A program made the position numbers and the translations under genes. From the NCBI GenBank assembly GCA_964639255.1, contig CAZXDP010000002.1, positions 1 to 64,000 of the forward strand: a DNA stretch of 64,000 nt, given 5' to 3'. The DNA comes from NZQO01 sp964639255. Lineage in GTDB: Bacteria > Bacteroidota > Bacteroidia > Flavobacteriales > Flavobacteriaceae. The notes below the pieces were generated by a model. That model saw nothing but the letters and a program-made list of their open reading frames with translations. It did not search any database and was not told the DNA's origin. Below, piece after piece: positions 1 to 8,804 of this stretch; positions within the stretch are counted from its first letter, which is position 1, and the number at the start of each line of letters is the position of its first letter.

Positions 1-309
1 ATTTGGAGAGAGCGCGGCCATTTTGTTCAAAAATGGTAAGGTTTGGGCAGCATCGCCGCACCATGGTTCGCTAATGACGAGCCAAGTTTGCCTTGGGCAA
101 TCTATTTGGAATTTGGCGGCCAACGCTTCTGGAATCACTCCCGTCTTATCGAGCCGTTTGCTTCTGCTCCAGTTCAACTTGGTGAAATTGATTTTTTCCT
201 CTGTAGGTTCGCCTGTGGTGCGGCCTTCGGCTACCAATTGTTTAAAAAGCAAGTTATATTCGGTATAGGACATTCCCGCCTCGACCGATTTTTTCAAAAG
301 TTGTTTCAT
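1..309 (-). CDS. thioredoxin-family protein, C-terminus cut by window edge
   Basis: Reading from a start at 309 gives 103 codons open to the window edge, beginning MKQLLKKSVEAGMSYTEYNL. A WCGDA motif follows the segment LVISEPWCGDAAQ. The long helical N-terminus before a degenerate CxxC (WCGD instead of WCGPC) is typical of the flavobacterial thioredoxin-like proteins often annotated thioredoxin family or Thioredoxin_9. With a single Cys in the motif, a classical dithiol exchange is doubtful. The rest of the fold lies outside the window. It is separated from nosY by about 260 bases in which I see nothing else. Confidence 0.75.
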   Translation of the reverse strand, partial: MKQLLKKSVEAGMSYTEYNLLFKQLVAEGRTTGEPTEEKINFTKLNWSRSKRLDKTGVIPEALAAKFQIDCPRQTWLVISEPWCGDAAQTLPFLNKMAALSPN

Positions 310-566
310 ATGGTATTCTTTCAAACTAAAAATTTTTCCCTTCAGGGACACTTACCAACTACCCTTATCTTGTTGAACAGAAATAATGTGAGAAGTAGTA
401 TTGACCTGAATATACGTTTTTAATTGGTTCGAAAATGAGCTCTCTTCCTTTCAGCTGTTATACGCTTTCTCGAATTATTCATCGTTTACACAAAAATAGA
501 GCTACGGAGTAAGACAAAAAATGATAGGTATCAGCTTTGGGAAACAATGCCTTCAAGGCACCTACC

Positions 567-1349
567 TTAAAAATCCTTCTTTTTCGCCATTCGGTATATA
601 AAAAGCATAGGCACCAAAACCCAGATTCCCAAAAGCAAGGAAGAAAGTACCAAACCAATGCGGGTACCGAAGAATTGCTGAAACACCGACCCGGTATAAC
701 CCAAAAGGGCCGATATGTCCAATTTCAGAAGAATGAGAACCCTCGATAAATCTACTGGATTCAACATCGTGGCAACTAATGAGAACCGGTCTAGCGGATA
801 GTCTTCAAAATAGATAAGGGACATTAAAAACAGTCCGTCGTAAATAACCGCCATAAACAACCAAAGTAGAATAGCATACCCAAACCCCTTGATCTTGTTC
901 TCGTTGGCCAGCGCGATTACAAACGCCAAGGCGGTAAAGATCAAGGTAAGGAAGGTACCGGTAAGGAGCAGTAGCGAAAAATCCCAGATGGCACTGCTGT
1001 TGAAAATTCCGTAGAACACAAACGGCAGCCCCAAACCAATGATCAAGCTCATGGAAAGCGATAGCGCTACGCCCAGATATTGCCCTAAAAATATGGAACT
1101 TCGCTTTATGGGCTGTGCCAAGAGCAGTTCGGTAAACTCTTTCGAGTTATAATAGTACATTACCCCGAACACGGTTCCAATAAGTGGCACCAAGACAATA
1201 ATCACATTCATTAAGGTGATAACGGCCTTGTTTAAATCGTTGTTGAGAAACAACAGTACCACGCCCAACAGCAAATAGAACAGAAAATATACGTAGCTCC
1301 AACGGCTTCGCATTAAATCGTAGAAACTGTATTTTAATATTTTACGCAT
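567..1349 (-). CDS. nosY: NosY, ABC transporter permease for nitrous oxide reductase maturation
   Basis: Integral membrane partner of the NosF ATPase; the NosDFY complex is known to serve assembly of the copper-sulfide centre of N2O reductase. The protein begins MRKILKYSFYDLMRSRW and shows about six hydrophobic segments, among them SYVYFLFYLLLGVVLLFL near the start and VLSSLLLGIWVLVPMLF near the end. I chose the start at 1349, not the upstream in-frame ATG at 1385, because it overlaps the end of nosF by 8 bases, as expected for coupled translation, and removes a non-homologous leader. It is the last gene of the nos operon. Confidence 0.88.
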   Translation of the reverse strand: MRKILKYSFYDLMRSRWSYVYFLFYLLLGVVLLFLNNDLNKAVITLMNVIIVLVPLIGTVFGVMYYYNSKEFTELLLAQPIKRSSIFLGQYLGVALSLSMSLIIGLGLPFVFYGIFNSSAIWDFSLLLLTGTFLTLIFTALAFVIALANENKIKGFGYAILLWLFMAVIYDGLFLMSLIYFEDYPLDRFSLVATMLNPVDLSRVLILLKLDISALLGYTGSVFQQFFGTRIGLVLSSLLLGIWVLVPMLFIYRMAKKKDF

Positions 1350-2052
1350 AACTAGAGGATAACATAGACGCGATAGCGTGTTCAAAATCGGGTTGATTGG
1401 TTTTTTTCTTTAACTGAGAGATGCTTCCACGAAAGTAAATCTTTCCTTCTAACAGGAAGACGATCTCATCGGCAATTTCCTCCACAAAGCTCATAATGTG
1501 CGAGGTGATTAAAATGGTCTTTCCCTTTTCTTTTTCTGAAGTAATGAGCTCCTTCAACCGGATGTGCGAAATAGGATCGAGGCCCGTGGTGGGCTCATCG
1601 AGAATTATCAACGGACTGTCGAACATAAAGGTGAGAACCAGGTTTACCTTTTGCCTGGTGCCGCCAGAGAGATTGCTCAGTTTTTTGTCTAGAAAAGGCT
1701 GTAATTTAAACAACTCGATAAGCCTTTCATCCTGAGCTTTCTTTTTGCTGCGCAGGTCCTTGATCATTCTTATAAGTTCCTTCACCGTAAGATTCCCGGG
1801 AAAATTGGCTATTTGCGGCAAGTAATCAATATCGTTGCGGTACTGCCAGCTCTTTTTTATGGAATTTCCGTTTAGCGTAATCGAACCGCCATTAGGCACC
1901 ACCATGCCCAAGATGCTCTTTATAAGGGTTGTCTTGCCCGAGCCGTTCGGCCCGAGTACTGCAAAGATACCGCCCCCGTCGATGGTAAGGTCTATGCCTT
2001 TTAGGACTTCGTTCTTGCCGAATTTTTTATGTAAGTTATCTATAACGATCAT
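1342..2052 (-). CDS. nosF: NosF, ABC transporter ATPase for N2O reductase maturation
   Basis: A 236-residue ABC ATPase. Walker A GPNGSGKTT is at about residues 34-42, the signature LSGGTRQ at 128-134 and Walker B LIILDEP at 148-154, followed by the switch-histidine segment ILITSH. Position between nosD and nosY (overlaps of 17 and 8 bases) identifies it as NosF. It should power the NosY permease and deliver a sulfur or copper-sulfide precursor for NosZ; that transported species is an inference from studied homologues. Confidence 0.92.
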   Translation of the reverse strand: MIVIDNLHKKFGKNEVLKGIDLTIDGGGIFAVLGPNGSGKTTLIKSILGMVVPNGGSITLNGNSIKKSWQYRNDIDYLPQIANFPGNLTVKELIRMIKDLRSKKKAQDERLIELFKLQPFLDKKLSNLSGGTRQKVNLVLTFMFDSPLIILDEPTTGLDPISHIRLKELITSEKEKGKTILITSHIMSFVEEIADEIVFLLEGKIYFRGSISQLKKKTNQPDFEHAIASMLSSSYA

Positions 2053-3307
2053 GGCGTACGGGTTTCATTTGTGGATGCTCGTCCAATAGGTTGTCTGGCG
2101 TGAACACTGGAGATACTTTTTCAGAAAAATCAATAATGTCGATAAATAGGCTTCGCAGCAGGATAATGGTTTCTGGAGTACGGTTTACGATATAGCTGAA
2201 AAGCTTTACCGGTCTATAGGGTACATCGCCAATACCGTTTCGGTTAAGGTCGTACCCCGTGTAATTGCTCCAAAAATTACGTTCAAAAACATTGTCGTTG
2301 AGATTGCTGTTATAGGAAATATCGAATGAGTTGTATAGAAAATTATTGAATTTAAACGTGTTGGTATAGCACGCCCCGCGCACTTTAACCGCCCAGCCGT
2401 TGCTCTTAAAGTCGTTATGCGAGTACTCGATACGGTTAGACCCTTCAATGTTGATACCCACAGTGTTCTCCTCGAACACATTGCCGCTAATCTCAGAGTC
2501 ATTTATTTCCTTCAGCAAAAGACCAAAGGCCGCAGTGCCCCAGTTTTTTCGGAAGATGTTATCGCGCATCACGATATGCTTCGAAAACATTACCGCAACA
2601 CCGGCACCATTGTTCTCGAACAGGTTTTTGGTATAGCTGTCGTTGTTGGAAAACATAAAATGCAGACCGTACCGAAGGTTGTTCAAGCTTTTGTTTTTAT
2701 GGATCGATATGCCGTCTGAAAACTCAAGGTAAATTCCATCCCTCACGTTTTTTATGGTGTTTCCGGTAACCTCAACATTTTTACAATACCATAGCTGTAT
2801 GCCGTTGCCAGAGTTGTACTCGTTTATTGCATCACCGTGAATGTAATTGTCGCGCACCACCCCGTTGTTCGATTTCTCCAGATAAATACCGAAGAACATC
2901 CGCTCTAATCTGCAGTTTTGAATGCTAAAATGCTCGCTTCTCACCACGCGTATCGCGGCATAGTCGGTAGTGTAGCTCATTCCTACGTTCACGATGGTGA
3001 GTCCGTCGATGGTTACGTGGTCGCTCTGCACCGTTATTATCTCTCCTTTATCTTTGCCGTCAATGACAGGCTGGCCCTCACCCAGAAGTGTTAGCGGTTT
3101 GGTGATTGCAAGGTTGAACTCGTTATAGGTTCCTTGCTTCACCAGCACTGTATCATGGGGTTGCGCTGCTGCGATCGCTTCGAAAATCTGTACGTAATCG
3201 CAGGTCTTGCACACTTCAATTATACCCGCGTAAAGCGATGTACAGAAAAGGATATTTCCCAACAGGAACGTTGTTATGAAAAAGAATTTCTTCACAATAC
3301 CAATCAT
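2036..3307 (-). CDS. nosD: NosD, periplasmic beta-helix copper-site maturation protein
   Basis: 423 residues with a Sec signal peptide (MIGIVKKFFFITTFLLGN, then hydrophobic to TSLYAG). The mature part is a right-handed parallel beta-helix with repeated short Asn/Gly-rich turns such as GNTIKNV and DNIFRKN, typical of NosD/CASH-domain proteins. NosD docks to NosFY and passes copper and sulfide to apo-NosZ. Its start ATG shares one base with the nosL stop (TAATG), indicating translational coupling. Confidence 0.92.
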   Translation of the reverse strand: MIGIVKKFFFITTFLLGNILFCTSLYAGIIEVCKTCDYVQIFEAIAAAQPHDTVLVKQGTYNEFNLAITKPLTLLGEGQPVIDGKDKGEIITVQSDHVTIDGLTIVNVGMSYTTDYAAIRVVRSEHFSIQNCRLERMFFGIYLEKSNNGVVRDNYIHGDAINEYNSGNGIQLWYCKNVEVTGNTIKNVRDGIYLEFSDGISIHKNKSLNNLRYGLHFMFSNNDSYTKNLFENNGAGVAVMFSKHIVMRDNIFRKNWGTAAFGLLLKEINDSEISGNVFEENTVGINIEGSNRIEYSHNDFKSNGWAVKVRGACYTNTFKFNNFLYNSFDISYNSNLNDNVFERNFWSNYTGYDLNRNGIGDVPYRPVKLFSYIVNRTPETIILLRSLFIDIIDFSEKVSPVFTPDNLLDEHPQMKPVRHDRYR

Positions 3308-3738
3308 TACTTTACAAGTTCCTTTTGAATGGCCTCCCAGTCGAATAATGACCCGGAATATTCCTCCTGAATGCCTTCGGCCTCTACTTCCGAAGCAAAA
3401 CCAGAGAGATTGGCACCCATAGGGCTAGGTAGTTCTGGGCTTACCAAGTAGGTCGCCGTCGTGGCATCTATTAGCGTACCTGGATTGTTGAAGTCAGTAA
3501 TTAAATAAAGTGCCACGGGTTGCTCATTGTTTTCGGCATCTTCGTGCAACATACACTCAATGGCGTCGAAGGAGTAGGCGCGCCCTTTCTCGGTAACGAA
3601 TTGGGCCGCATGCTGCCTGTCTACGATAGTCATCTTGCAGTAGTGACAAGCGTCTACCCCAAATTGAATGGGTTTTGGTTCAACAGCACAGCTAACAAAA
3701 AGGAGTGCCAATACAATATAGAAGAGTGTTGATTTCAT
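3307..3738 (-). CDS. nosL: NosL, copper-binding lipoprotein
   Basis: 143 residues from the start at 3738. I rejected the longer reading from 3771 because MKSTLFYIVLALLFVSC forms a clean lipoprotein signal with Cys as lipid anchor. Residues HYCKM within DACHYCKMTI form the CxxM-type Cu(I) site of the NosL family, followed by the conserved SFDAIECML segment. NosL supplies copper to NosZ in the periplasm. The gene is coupled to nosD by a one-base overlap. Confidence 0.9.
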   Translation of the reverse strand: MKSTLFYIVLALLFVSCAVEPKPIQFGVDACHYCKMTIVDRQHAAQFVTEKGRAYSFDAIECMLHEDAENNEQPVALYLITDFNNPGTLIDATTATYLVSPELPSPMGANLSGFASEVEAEGIQEEYSGSLFDWEAIQKELVK

Positions 3739-3802
3739 AGTGTTGATTTTTGAAGCTTGAAATAATCCCATTGGTTAGTGAAGGGTGTTATTCCAAAAAA
3801 AA

Positions 3803-4453
3803 TTAGGATACTGTGGCCATAGTACTTTTTTTATGAGTTGCATTTTTCCGGTTCCATTCGCGCTTTCCAACGAAAAAGGCAACCACGGTGAGCAACATTC
3901 CTAAAAACATTAGGTAGGCCCCAACGTGTGGCCACGAGTCTACATCGAAATTTAGCATTTTTTGGTGTCCGAAGAGCGGCGGTTTGTAGGTCATAGGGGT
4001 ACCATCTGGGTTGGTAATTTTCATAATGGCGTGGGGATCGAGATTCGTCCCATAATCGATGAGCCATAAATTGAAGTCGTACATACCTAAAATTCCCAAA
4101 ACCGACATTACACCGAACCAACCTAAGAACCACCAATGGTTCACTTTACCGAAAAAACCCAAAAGACCTATGAGAACGCCCAGAACAACCATACCAATAA
4201 TTACCGTTGGGAAGGTGCTGAACTCCCACATATCCTCAGGTTTGGGGATGGTTTTCATCCCAATGTAGTGATTAAGACCGTCTATGTTCTGTATGTCGAA
4301 TTCATTTACGCCCTCTATTCCAGTAATGTAAATATTCATTCCAAGTGGTTCAGGGTATTGTGGCGCTCCAAGCATGATGTTCCAAAGGGGAAATTTAAAG
4401 AGCCCCAGAAGAAGCAACGAACCTAGTACCATTAAAATTCCAGCTTTTTTCAT
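3803..4453 (-). CDS. nos-cluster integral membrane protein, function unknown
   Basis: 216 residues with four hydrophobic stretches: an N-terminal one in LMVLGSLLLLGLF, two central ones around VVLGVLIGLLGFFG and VMSVLGILGMYDF, and a C-terminal one around FLGMLLTVVAFFV. The periplasmic loop between the first two contains LNHYIGMKTIP, with His and Met in a metal-binding-like arrangement. It sits directly between nosZ and nosL. Clade II nos clusters commonly carry a membrane protein (NosB) after nosZ, but I cannot establish homology, so no symbol is given. A copper or electron-supply role is inferred from context only. Confidence 0.7.
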   Translation of the reverse strand: MKKAGILMVLGSLLLLGLFKFPLWNIMLGAPQYPEPLGMNIYITGIEGVNEFDIQNIDGLNHYIGMKTIPKPEDMWEFSTFPTVIIGMVVLGVLIGLLGFFGKVNHWWFLGWFGVMSVLGILGMYDFNLWLIDYGTNLDPHAIMKITNPDGTPMTYKPPLFGHQKMLNFDVDSWPHVGAYLMFLGMLLTVVAFFVGKREWNRKNATHKKSTMATVS

Positions 4454-4554
4454 TGTATGTATTGTTAGAGGGAACTTTGTGAAACCGCACTCGATTCGAT
4501 ATTTTACTGCTAATCGATTGCAAGTTGACTGTGGTTGATTTTATTGTTAGAATA

Positions 4555-4583
4555 AGGCGGGGGCAATCAACCAACCCCCGCCT
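4555..4583 (-). terminator. GC-rich hairpin between nosZ and the following nos genes
   Basis: A perfect 9-bp stem, AGGCGGGGG pairing with CCCCCGCCT, with an 11-base loop, followed on the minus strand by a weak T-rich stretch (TTATTCT). It lies 50 bases beyond the nosZ stop. It may partly terminate transcription or protect the nosZ message 3' end, letting the structural enzyme be made in excess over its maturation factors. Confidence 0.6.
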
Positions 4584-4634
4584 CTTGTAGGAAACATTAT
4601 CAATCACTAACCGAATGCTTCCATACGTACTCCA

Positions 4635-6596
4635 TTACTCGCCCAGCGACCAGCTAAGCTCGATGTTTGAACTGGCAGGCGATACCCGTATGTAGCCCTG
4701 CATCTCTTGGTGCAATGCCGAACAGAAATCGGTACAATAGAAGGGCCATACTCCAACTTGCTTAGGCTCCCAAACCAATGTCTTTGTTTGGCCAGGCATA
4801 ATGAGCAACTCGGCATTGTTGGCTCCCATCATCGCGAAACCGTGGGGAACATCAAAATCTTGCTCGTGGTTGGTAATATGGAAATATACCTTATCTCCCA
4901 CTTTTATTCCTTCAATGTTGTCTGGTGTAAAGTGACTGCGAATCATACTCATATAGACGTGCACCTCTTTGCCATTTCGCTCTACCCTAGCATCTCCCGC
5001 AGTTGGGGTAACAAACTTGTGCTTATTGTCTTCCAACCTGTAAATCTTCTGCGAATTACCCTTTATGATATCGGCCCGTATACCGGCTGCATAATGCGGT
5101 TCGCCGTGGGTTGGGAAATCCAGCAGGAGTTCCATCTTATCACCGGAGATGTCGAACAGCTGTGCGGAGTGCTCCAACTCGGGACCGGTTGGCAGATAGC
5201 GATCCTTGGTGATCTTGTTCATAGCAATCGCATATTTTCCAAAAGGCTCCCTTGAATTTCCTCCAGGTATCATTACGTGACCAACCGAATAGTAGTTTGG
5301 CTGTCGGTCTATGACCTCACGAGTTTCCAAATTCCATTTTACCAATTCCGAAGAGATAAAGAAAGTCGTGTATGCATTTCCCTTTCCATCAAACTCGGTG
5401 TGGAGTGGGCCTAAACCTGCTTGGGTTACCGTTCCCGATACCACATCGTCAAAATTTAAGATGGGGATGCCGTAGGCCTCGCCATCGAATTTCTTGTTCT
5501 CGATAGCCTCCATCATATTGGTAAAGGAGTGTATGGTTAAATCGGCAGATAGTTTCCCGTTACCGATAATATATTCTCCTGAAGGATCAACGTCGCAACC
5601 ATGCGGCGATTTTGGCGTTGGCAGTAAGAATACCGCCCCTGGCACCTCGGTAGGATCTACCATAAGTACCTCTTCCATCATTGTTGAAGTGGCAGAATGC
5701 GTGTGCTCGTCGTATACGTTGTGGGCATATTTGGCCGGCATCATCTTCCCGCCCCCGTTGTTCACATATTCTTCGATTGCCTTCCAATTGATTGCGGCAA
5801 TGAAATCCTTATCGTTTTGTGACGCGTTCACCTCCAGCAATGTATGGGCCTCTTCTGTATTATATGTAGTGAAGAAGAACCAACCGTGCGACTTACCGCG
5901 TCCCGGATGCCCAAGATCATAGTTGAATCCAGGCATTAAAAGCTGAAACTTTAAAGCCATGCGACCATCTTCGGGAGCTACGCTTATGAAAGAAACCGTA
6001 CCTTTAAATTTCCCCTTGTATTCGTTTATGGAAATGTCCTGCTGCGGAACAGGTACCGCAAATCGCGTACCGGCTACAACATATTCGGTATTTTCGGTTA
6101 CGAATGATGAACTGTGGTTTCCGCCACTGTTAGGAACTTCGATAATCTCGGTAGTTTCAAAGGTTTTTAGGTCGATCTTCGCGATACGCGGCGTGTTGTT
6201 CCCGTTAATGAACACCCACCTACCGTCAAGTTTTCCGTCGGTTTGGGAAATATCGGGGTGATGCGAATCGTCCCAAGGAATAAAGCCGTGCGAAGTATTG
6301 AGCATTGGCTTCGTTTCTTCAGAATACCCATACCCACTTGTTGGGAATTGGGAGAATACAGGAATTTCCTTGAACATCCTACCCGAAGGAAGGCCATAAA
6401 CGGTAAGGTTTCCGCTGTACCCGCCAGAGATAAAGGCATAATAATCGTCGTGCTCTCCTGGCGGAACGTACACCTTTTCGGCTACATTCGAGGCCAGCGC
6501 GCCTCGATCGCCGTTAGACGACTCACTGTTGTTGCAACTGGTAAGGGTACCTGCTGCCAAGGCTAGTATTAAGACACTATTGATTAATCGTTTCAT
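4635..6596 (-). CDS. nosZ: NosZ, nitrous oxide reductase, clade II with lipoprotein-type signal
   Basis: Reduces N2O to N2 in the periplasm using the four-copper CuZ and two-copper CuA centres. The 653-residue protein starts MKRLINSVLILALAAGTLTS followed by Cys21, a Sec lipoprotein-type leader rather than the twin-arginine leader of clade I enzymes. CuZ histidines are visible in DDSHHPDIS (112-113), HGCDVDP, EPHYAAG and PLHTEFDG. The C-terminal cupredoxin domain has the CuA set CTDFCSALHQEM with Cys at about 621 and 625, His 629 and Met 632. Length and motifs look complete, so the enzyme is probably active. Confidence 0.95.
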   Translation of the reverse strand: MKRLINSVLILALAAGTLTSCNNSESSNGDRGALASNVAEKVYVPPGEHDDYYAFISGGYSGNLTVYGLPSGRMFKEIPVFSQFPTSGYGYSEETKPMLNTSHGFIPWDDSHHPDISQTDGKLDGRWVFINGNNTPRIAKIDLKTFETTEIIEVPNSGGNHSSSFVTENTEYVVAGTRFAVPVPQQDISINEYKGKFKGTVSFISVAPEDGRMALKFQLLMPGFNYDLGHPGRGKSHGWFFFTTYNTEEAHTLLEVNASQNDKDFIAAINWKAIEEYVNNGGGKMMPAKYAHNVYDEHTHSATSTMMEEVLMVDPTEVPGAVFLLPTPKSPHGCDVDPSGEYIIGNGKLSADLTIHSFTNMMEAIENKKFDGEAYGIPILNFDDVVSGTVTQAGLGPLHTEFDGKGNAYTTFFISSELVKWNLETREVIDRQPNYYSVGHVMIPGGNSREPFGKYAIAMNKITKDRYLPTGPELEHSAQLFDISGDKMELLLDFPTHGEPHYAAGIRADIIKGNSQKIYRLEDNKHKFVTPTAGDARVERNGKEVHVYMSMIRSHFTPDNIEGIKVGDKVYFHITNHEQDFDVPHGFAMMGANNAELLIMPGQTKTLVWEPKQVGVWPFYCTDFCSALHQEMQGYIRVSPASSNIELSWSLGE

Positions 6597-6616
6597 ATAC
6601 TTGTTGATTTAAAAGG

Positions 6617-7198
6617 TTATTGTTCTGGAATTATTACTTTATCGACCACGTGTACGATTCCGTTACCGGCAGGGACACTGGCCAAAATCTTGGCACCCCC
6701 TACAAACACATCATCACCCTCTACCGTTACCGCTACATTTTGGTTACTGGCCTGACCCAGTTTCTTGAATTTTTTCAAGAATTCCTTGTCATATTTTCCG
6801 GGGGTAACGTGGTGTTTGAGGATATAAGCTAATTTTGGTTTGTTTTCCGGCTTTAGCAGATCTTCTACCGTGCCGGCTGGCAGCGCATCGAAGGCCTCAT
6901 TGGTAGGCGCAAATACCATTAAAGGACCGGCATTTACCAAGGCATTCTCCAATTCGGCTGCCTGTACGGCCGCAACCAAAGTACTGTGGCTTTCTGAGCC
7001 GATAGCAATATCCAGTACCGTAGGCTGGGCCTCATCATCCTTGATAAATGCCTGCCCTTGTCTCTCTGAAGTTTCGGTAGGGACCGCCGTAGTATTGGCA
7101 CCGGTCTCCGTTTCACGGTTTTCCTTGCTGTCATTATTGCAGGCCGTCAATGCCAGGACACAAGCCGCAGCGCATAAAAGTTTACGAGTTGTTTTCAT
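6617..7198 (-). CDS. fasciclin (FAS1) domain lipoprotein in the nos operon
   Basis: 193 residues. The lipoprotein signal MKTTRKLLCAAACVLALTAC is followed by a Ser/Thr/Glu-rich linker and one FAS1 domain from about residue 60, with the typical segments VFAPTNEAFDALP, ILKHHVTPG and IVHVVDKVIIP. It ends 20 bases before nosZ, so the two are presumably cotranscribed. FAS1 domains mediate adhesion or protein-protein contact. Placement between a cytochrome and nosZ suggests a docking or scaffold role at the outer face of the membrane, which is inference. Confidence 0.85.
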   Translation of the reverse strand: MKTTRKLLCAAACVLALTACNNDSKENRETETGANTTAVPTETSERQGQAFIKDDEAQPTVLDIAIGSESHSTLVAAVQAAELENALVNAGPLMVFAPTNEAFDALPAGTVEDLLKPENKPKLAYILKHHVTPGKYDKEFLKKFKKLGQASNQNVAVTVEGDDVFVGGAKILASVPAGNGIVHVVDKVIIPEQ

Positions 7199-7231
7199 TT
7201 GTATAGTGGTTTAATTGGTTAGGTACGTGCG

Positions 7232-7729
7232 CTATAGCGTTCGGAAATACTCCAAAATTTGCCTTGCCTCTGCTTCGGTGAGCCCTTGGTTGGCCATGGG
7301 AGAGCCGTTGTACTCGATAAGGAGTTGTTTGGCAATTGGATCTTTCTGAACCATCTCCTCTGGGTTCAGAATCATGTTCATGACCCATTCTGGTGAACGC
7401 CGCTCCAGGATATCCTTGGGAGCCGGGCCAATAAATCGCTTATCGGGCTTGTGGCAGGCCATACACTTGCTCTTGAAAAGCTGTTCTCCCGTCTTCACCA
7501 TCGCTTGGTCTATCGTAGCGCCCAGCTCGACGTTTTTCACGGGGCCTACGCCCTTGTTCGCCAAATCGATCAAGTCGGCCTCGGGCGGATTGGCGTCTTT
7601 TTTAACGACAATTTTCTTTTCGCCGCCTCCTATCTTAATGGTTTCCTTTTCCTTTTTTTCGTCTTTGCCCCCGCAACTCACCAAGGCCACAACGGCGATG
7701 AACAGGAGGCTTTTAAGTGCATATTTCAT
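7232..7729 (-). CDS. monohaem cytochrome c lipoprotein, likely electron donor to NosZ
   Basis: 165 residues from the start at 7729 (MKYALKSLLFIAVVALVSC, a lipoprotein signal), preferred over the ATG at 7756 which would put ten residues ahead of the leader. A basic, Lys-rich linker follows. The haem motif is CMACH, followed by RFIGPAP, and the axial Met is probably in NGSPMANQGL near the C-terminus, as in class I cytochromes. As first gene of the nos operon it is the obvious candidate to pass electrons to CuA. A perfect palindrome lies 55 bases upstream. Confidence 0.88.
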   Translation of the reverse strand: MKYALKSLLFIAVVALVSCGGKDEKKEKETIKIGGGEKKIVVKKDANPPEADLIDLANKGVGPVKNVELGATIDQAMVKTGEQLFKSKCMACHKPDKRFIGPAPKDILERRSPEWVMNMILNPEEMVQKDPIAKQLLIEYNGSPMANQGLTEAEARQILEYFRTL

Positions 7730-7783
7730 AGTAGTAGTGATTAAATTACAAAGCAAAAATAGCGGAGCGATGGACCTTATAAA

Positions 7784-7797
7784 ATGACAATTGTCAT
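7784..7797. promoter_or_regulatory. palindromic Crp/Fnr-type operator upstream of the nos operon
   Basis: ATGACAATTGTCAT is a perfect 14-bp palindrome 55 bases upstream of the cytochrome start. It has the same TGAY-N4-RTCA frame as five other intergenic sites in this window. Fnr/Dnr family regulators that control denitrification bind related 12-14 bp dyads (TTGAT-N4-ATCAA). The regulator is not identified by the sequence alone. Confidence 0.65.
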
Positions 7798-7894
7798 ATA
7801 AAAGGACATTCTTATCTTTTATTAAGATTGAATTGATAAGTAAGTAATCCTTTACTACCGGGAGTTCTGAGAAAAATACACTTTAAGGAGGAAC

Positions 7895-7906
7895 TGACTT
7901 ATATCA
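7895..7906. promoter_or_regulatory. Crp/Fnr-type operator upstream of a universal stress protein gene
   Basis: TGACTTATATCA, 56 bases before the start of the stress protein gene at 7963. The wider context, AACTGA-N6-TCATTTT, matches the sites at 20803 and (reversed) at 25199 closely outside the dyad too. This argues for a conserved binding site rather than a chance AT-rich palindrome. Confidence 0.65.
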
Positions 7907-7962
7907 TTTTGGAATCGAGACAGGTGTGGTAGTTTTAGATCCAAATTTAAAACTCGTACGCC

Positions 7963-8802
7963 GTGAAAACCATCTTGCTTCCTACCGATTTCTCTGAAAA
8001 TTCGAAAAACGCCATTACCTATGCGCTCGATTTTTTCAAGGGCCATAAGTGTACGTTCTATTTTCTGAATATCCAGAAAGCCCACCAGTACGTTACCGGC
8101 GATGTGCTTTCGGCCTCACCCCGTAGTTCGGTGTACGAAGCCGTACTTGCCGATAATAAGGCAGAGCTGAAACAATTTATGAAACCGTTTCAGGAAACAT
8201 ACGCCTCTCAAGAGTATACCTTTAAGGCCAAAGTAGATTTCGACAATTTTATCGACGCCATAAACCAAGCTATTTTACTATATGGGATAGACCTTATTGT
8301 TATGGGCACCAACGGCGCCACCGATGCCAGCGAAGTACTATTTGGTAGCAACACCTTAAACGTGATACGGCAGGTAGATAGCCCTGTGCTGGTTGTGCCA
8401 GAAGAGTATATGTACCAACCTATTTCCTCGATACTCTTCAGCCTCCATCATGGAGACAATCTAGAGAAGGTGGATATGAAACCCCTTTATGAATTGCTGG
8501 AAGCACAGCAGCACCCTCATGTGCACGTTCTTGATGTTGATGATGACTCCATTGCCGAACCAACAGAAGAGGAAAACCACAATATCGCTTCAGTTTTCGA
8601 AGATCGCGACCATAGTTTTCACGCGCTTACCGGAATCCCTACCCCTGTGGCCATCGATGCTTTTGTACAGCTTTTCCATCCCTCGCTGCAGGCGATGTTT
8701 GTGGTAAGGGAATCGTTTTTAGAACGTTTTGTTTTGGGGTCTGAGGTCTCCCAGGTGAGCTACGGTACACGCGTACCGCTCTTGGTGATGCATTCGCATT
8801 AA
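7963..8802 (+). CDS. universal stress protein, tandem UspA domains
   Basis: 279 residues beginning MKTILLPTDFSENSKNAITY. The first domain keeps the ATP-binding pattern G-2X-G-9X-G(S/T) in GTNGATDASEVLFGSN (about residues 109-124). The second half (from about 150) has the fold's length but no such motif, so it is probably a degenerate copy. This is one of seven such genes within 17 kb and the only one of the group on the plus strand. It diverges from the nos operon; each promoter has its own putative operator. Confidence 0.88.
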   Translation: MKTILLPTDFSENSKNAITYALDFFKGHKCTFYFLNIQKAHQYVTGDVLSASPRSSVYEAVLADNKAELKQFMKPFQETYASQEYTFKAKVDFDNFIDAINQAILLYGIDLIVMGTNGATDASEVLFGSNTLNVIRQVDSPVLVVPEEYMYQPISSILFSLHHGDNLEKVDMKPLYELLEAQQHPHVHVLDVDDDSIAEPTEEENHNIASVFEDRDHSFHALTGIPTPVAIDAFVQLFHPSLQAMFVVRESFLERFVLGSEVSQVSYGTRVPLLVMHSH

Positions 8803-8804
8803 GA

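Noticed and set aside
23..423. Plus-strand open frames at the window start
   Set aside because: They are shadows of the minus-strand thioredoxin-family gene ending at 309 and have no coding signature.
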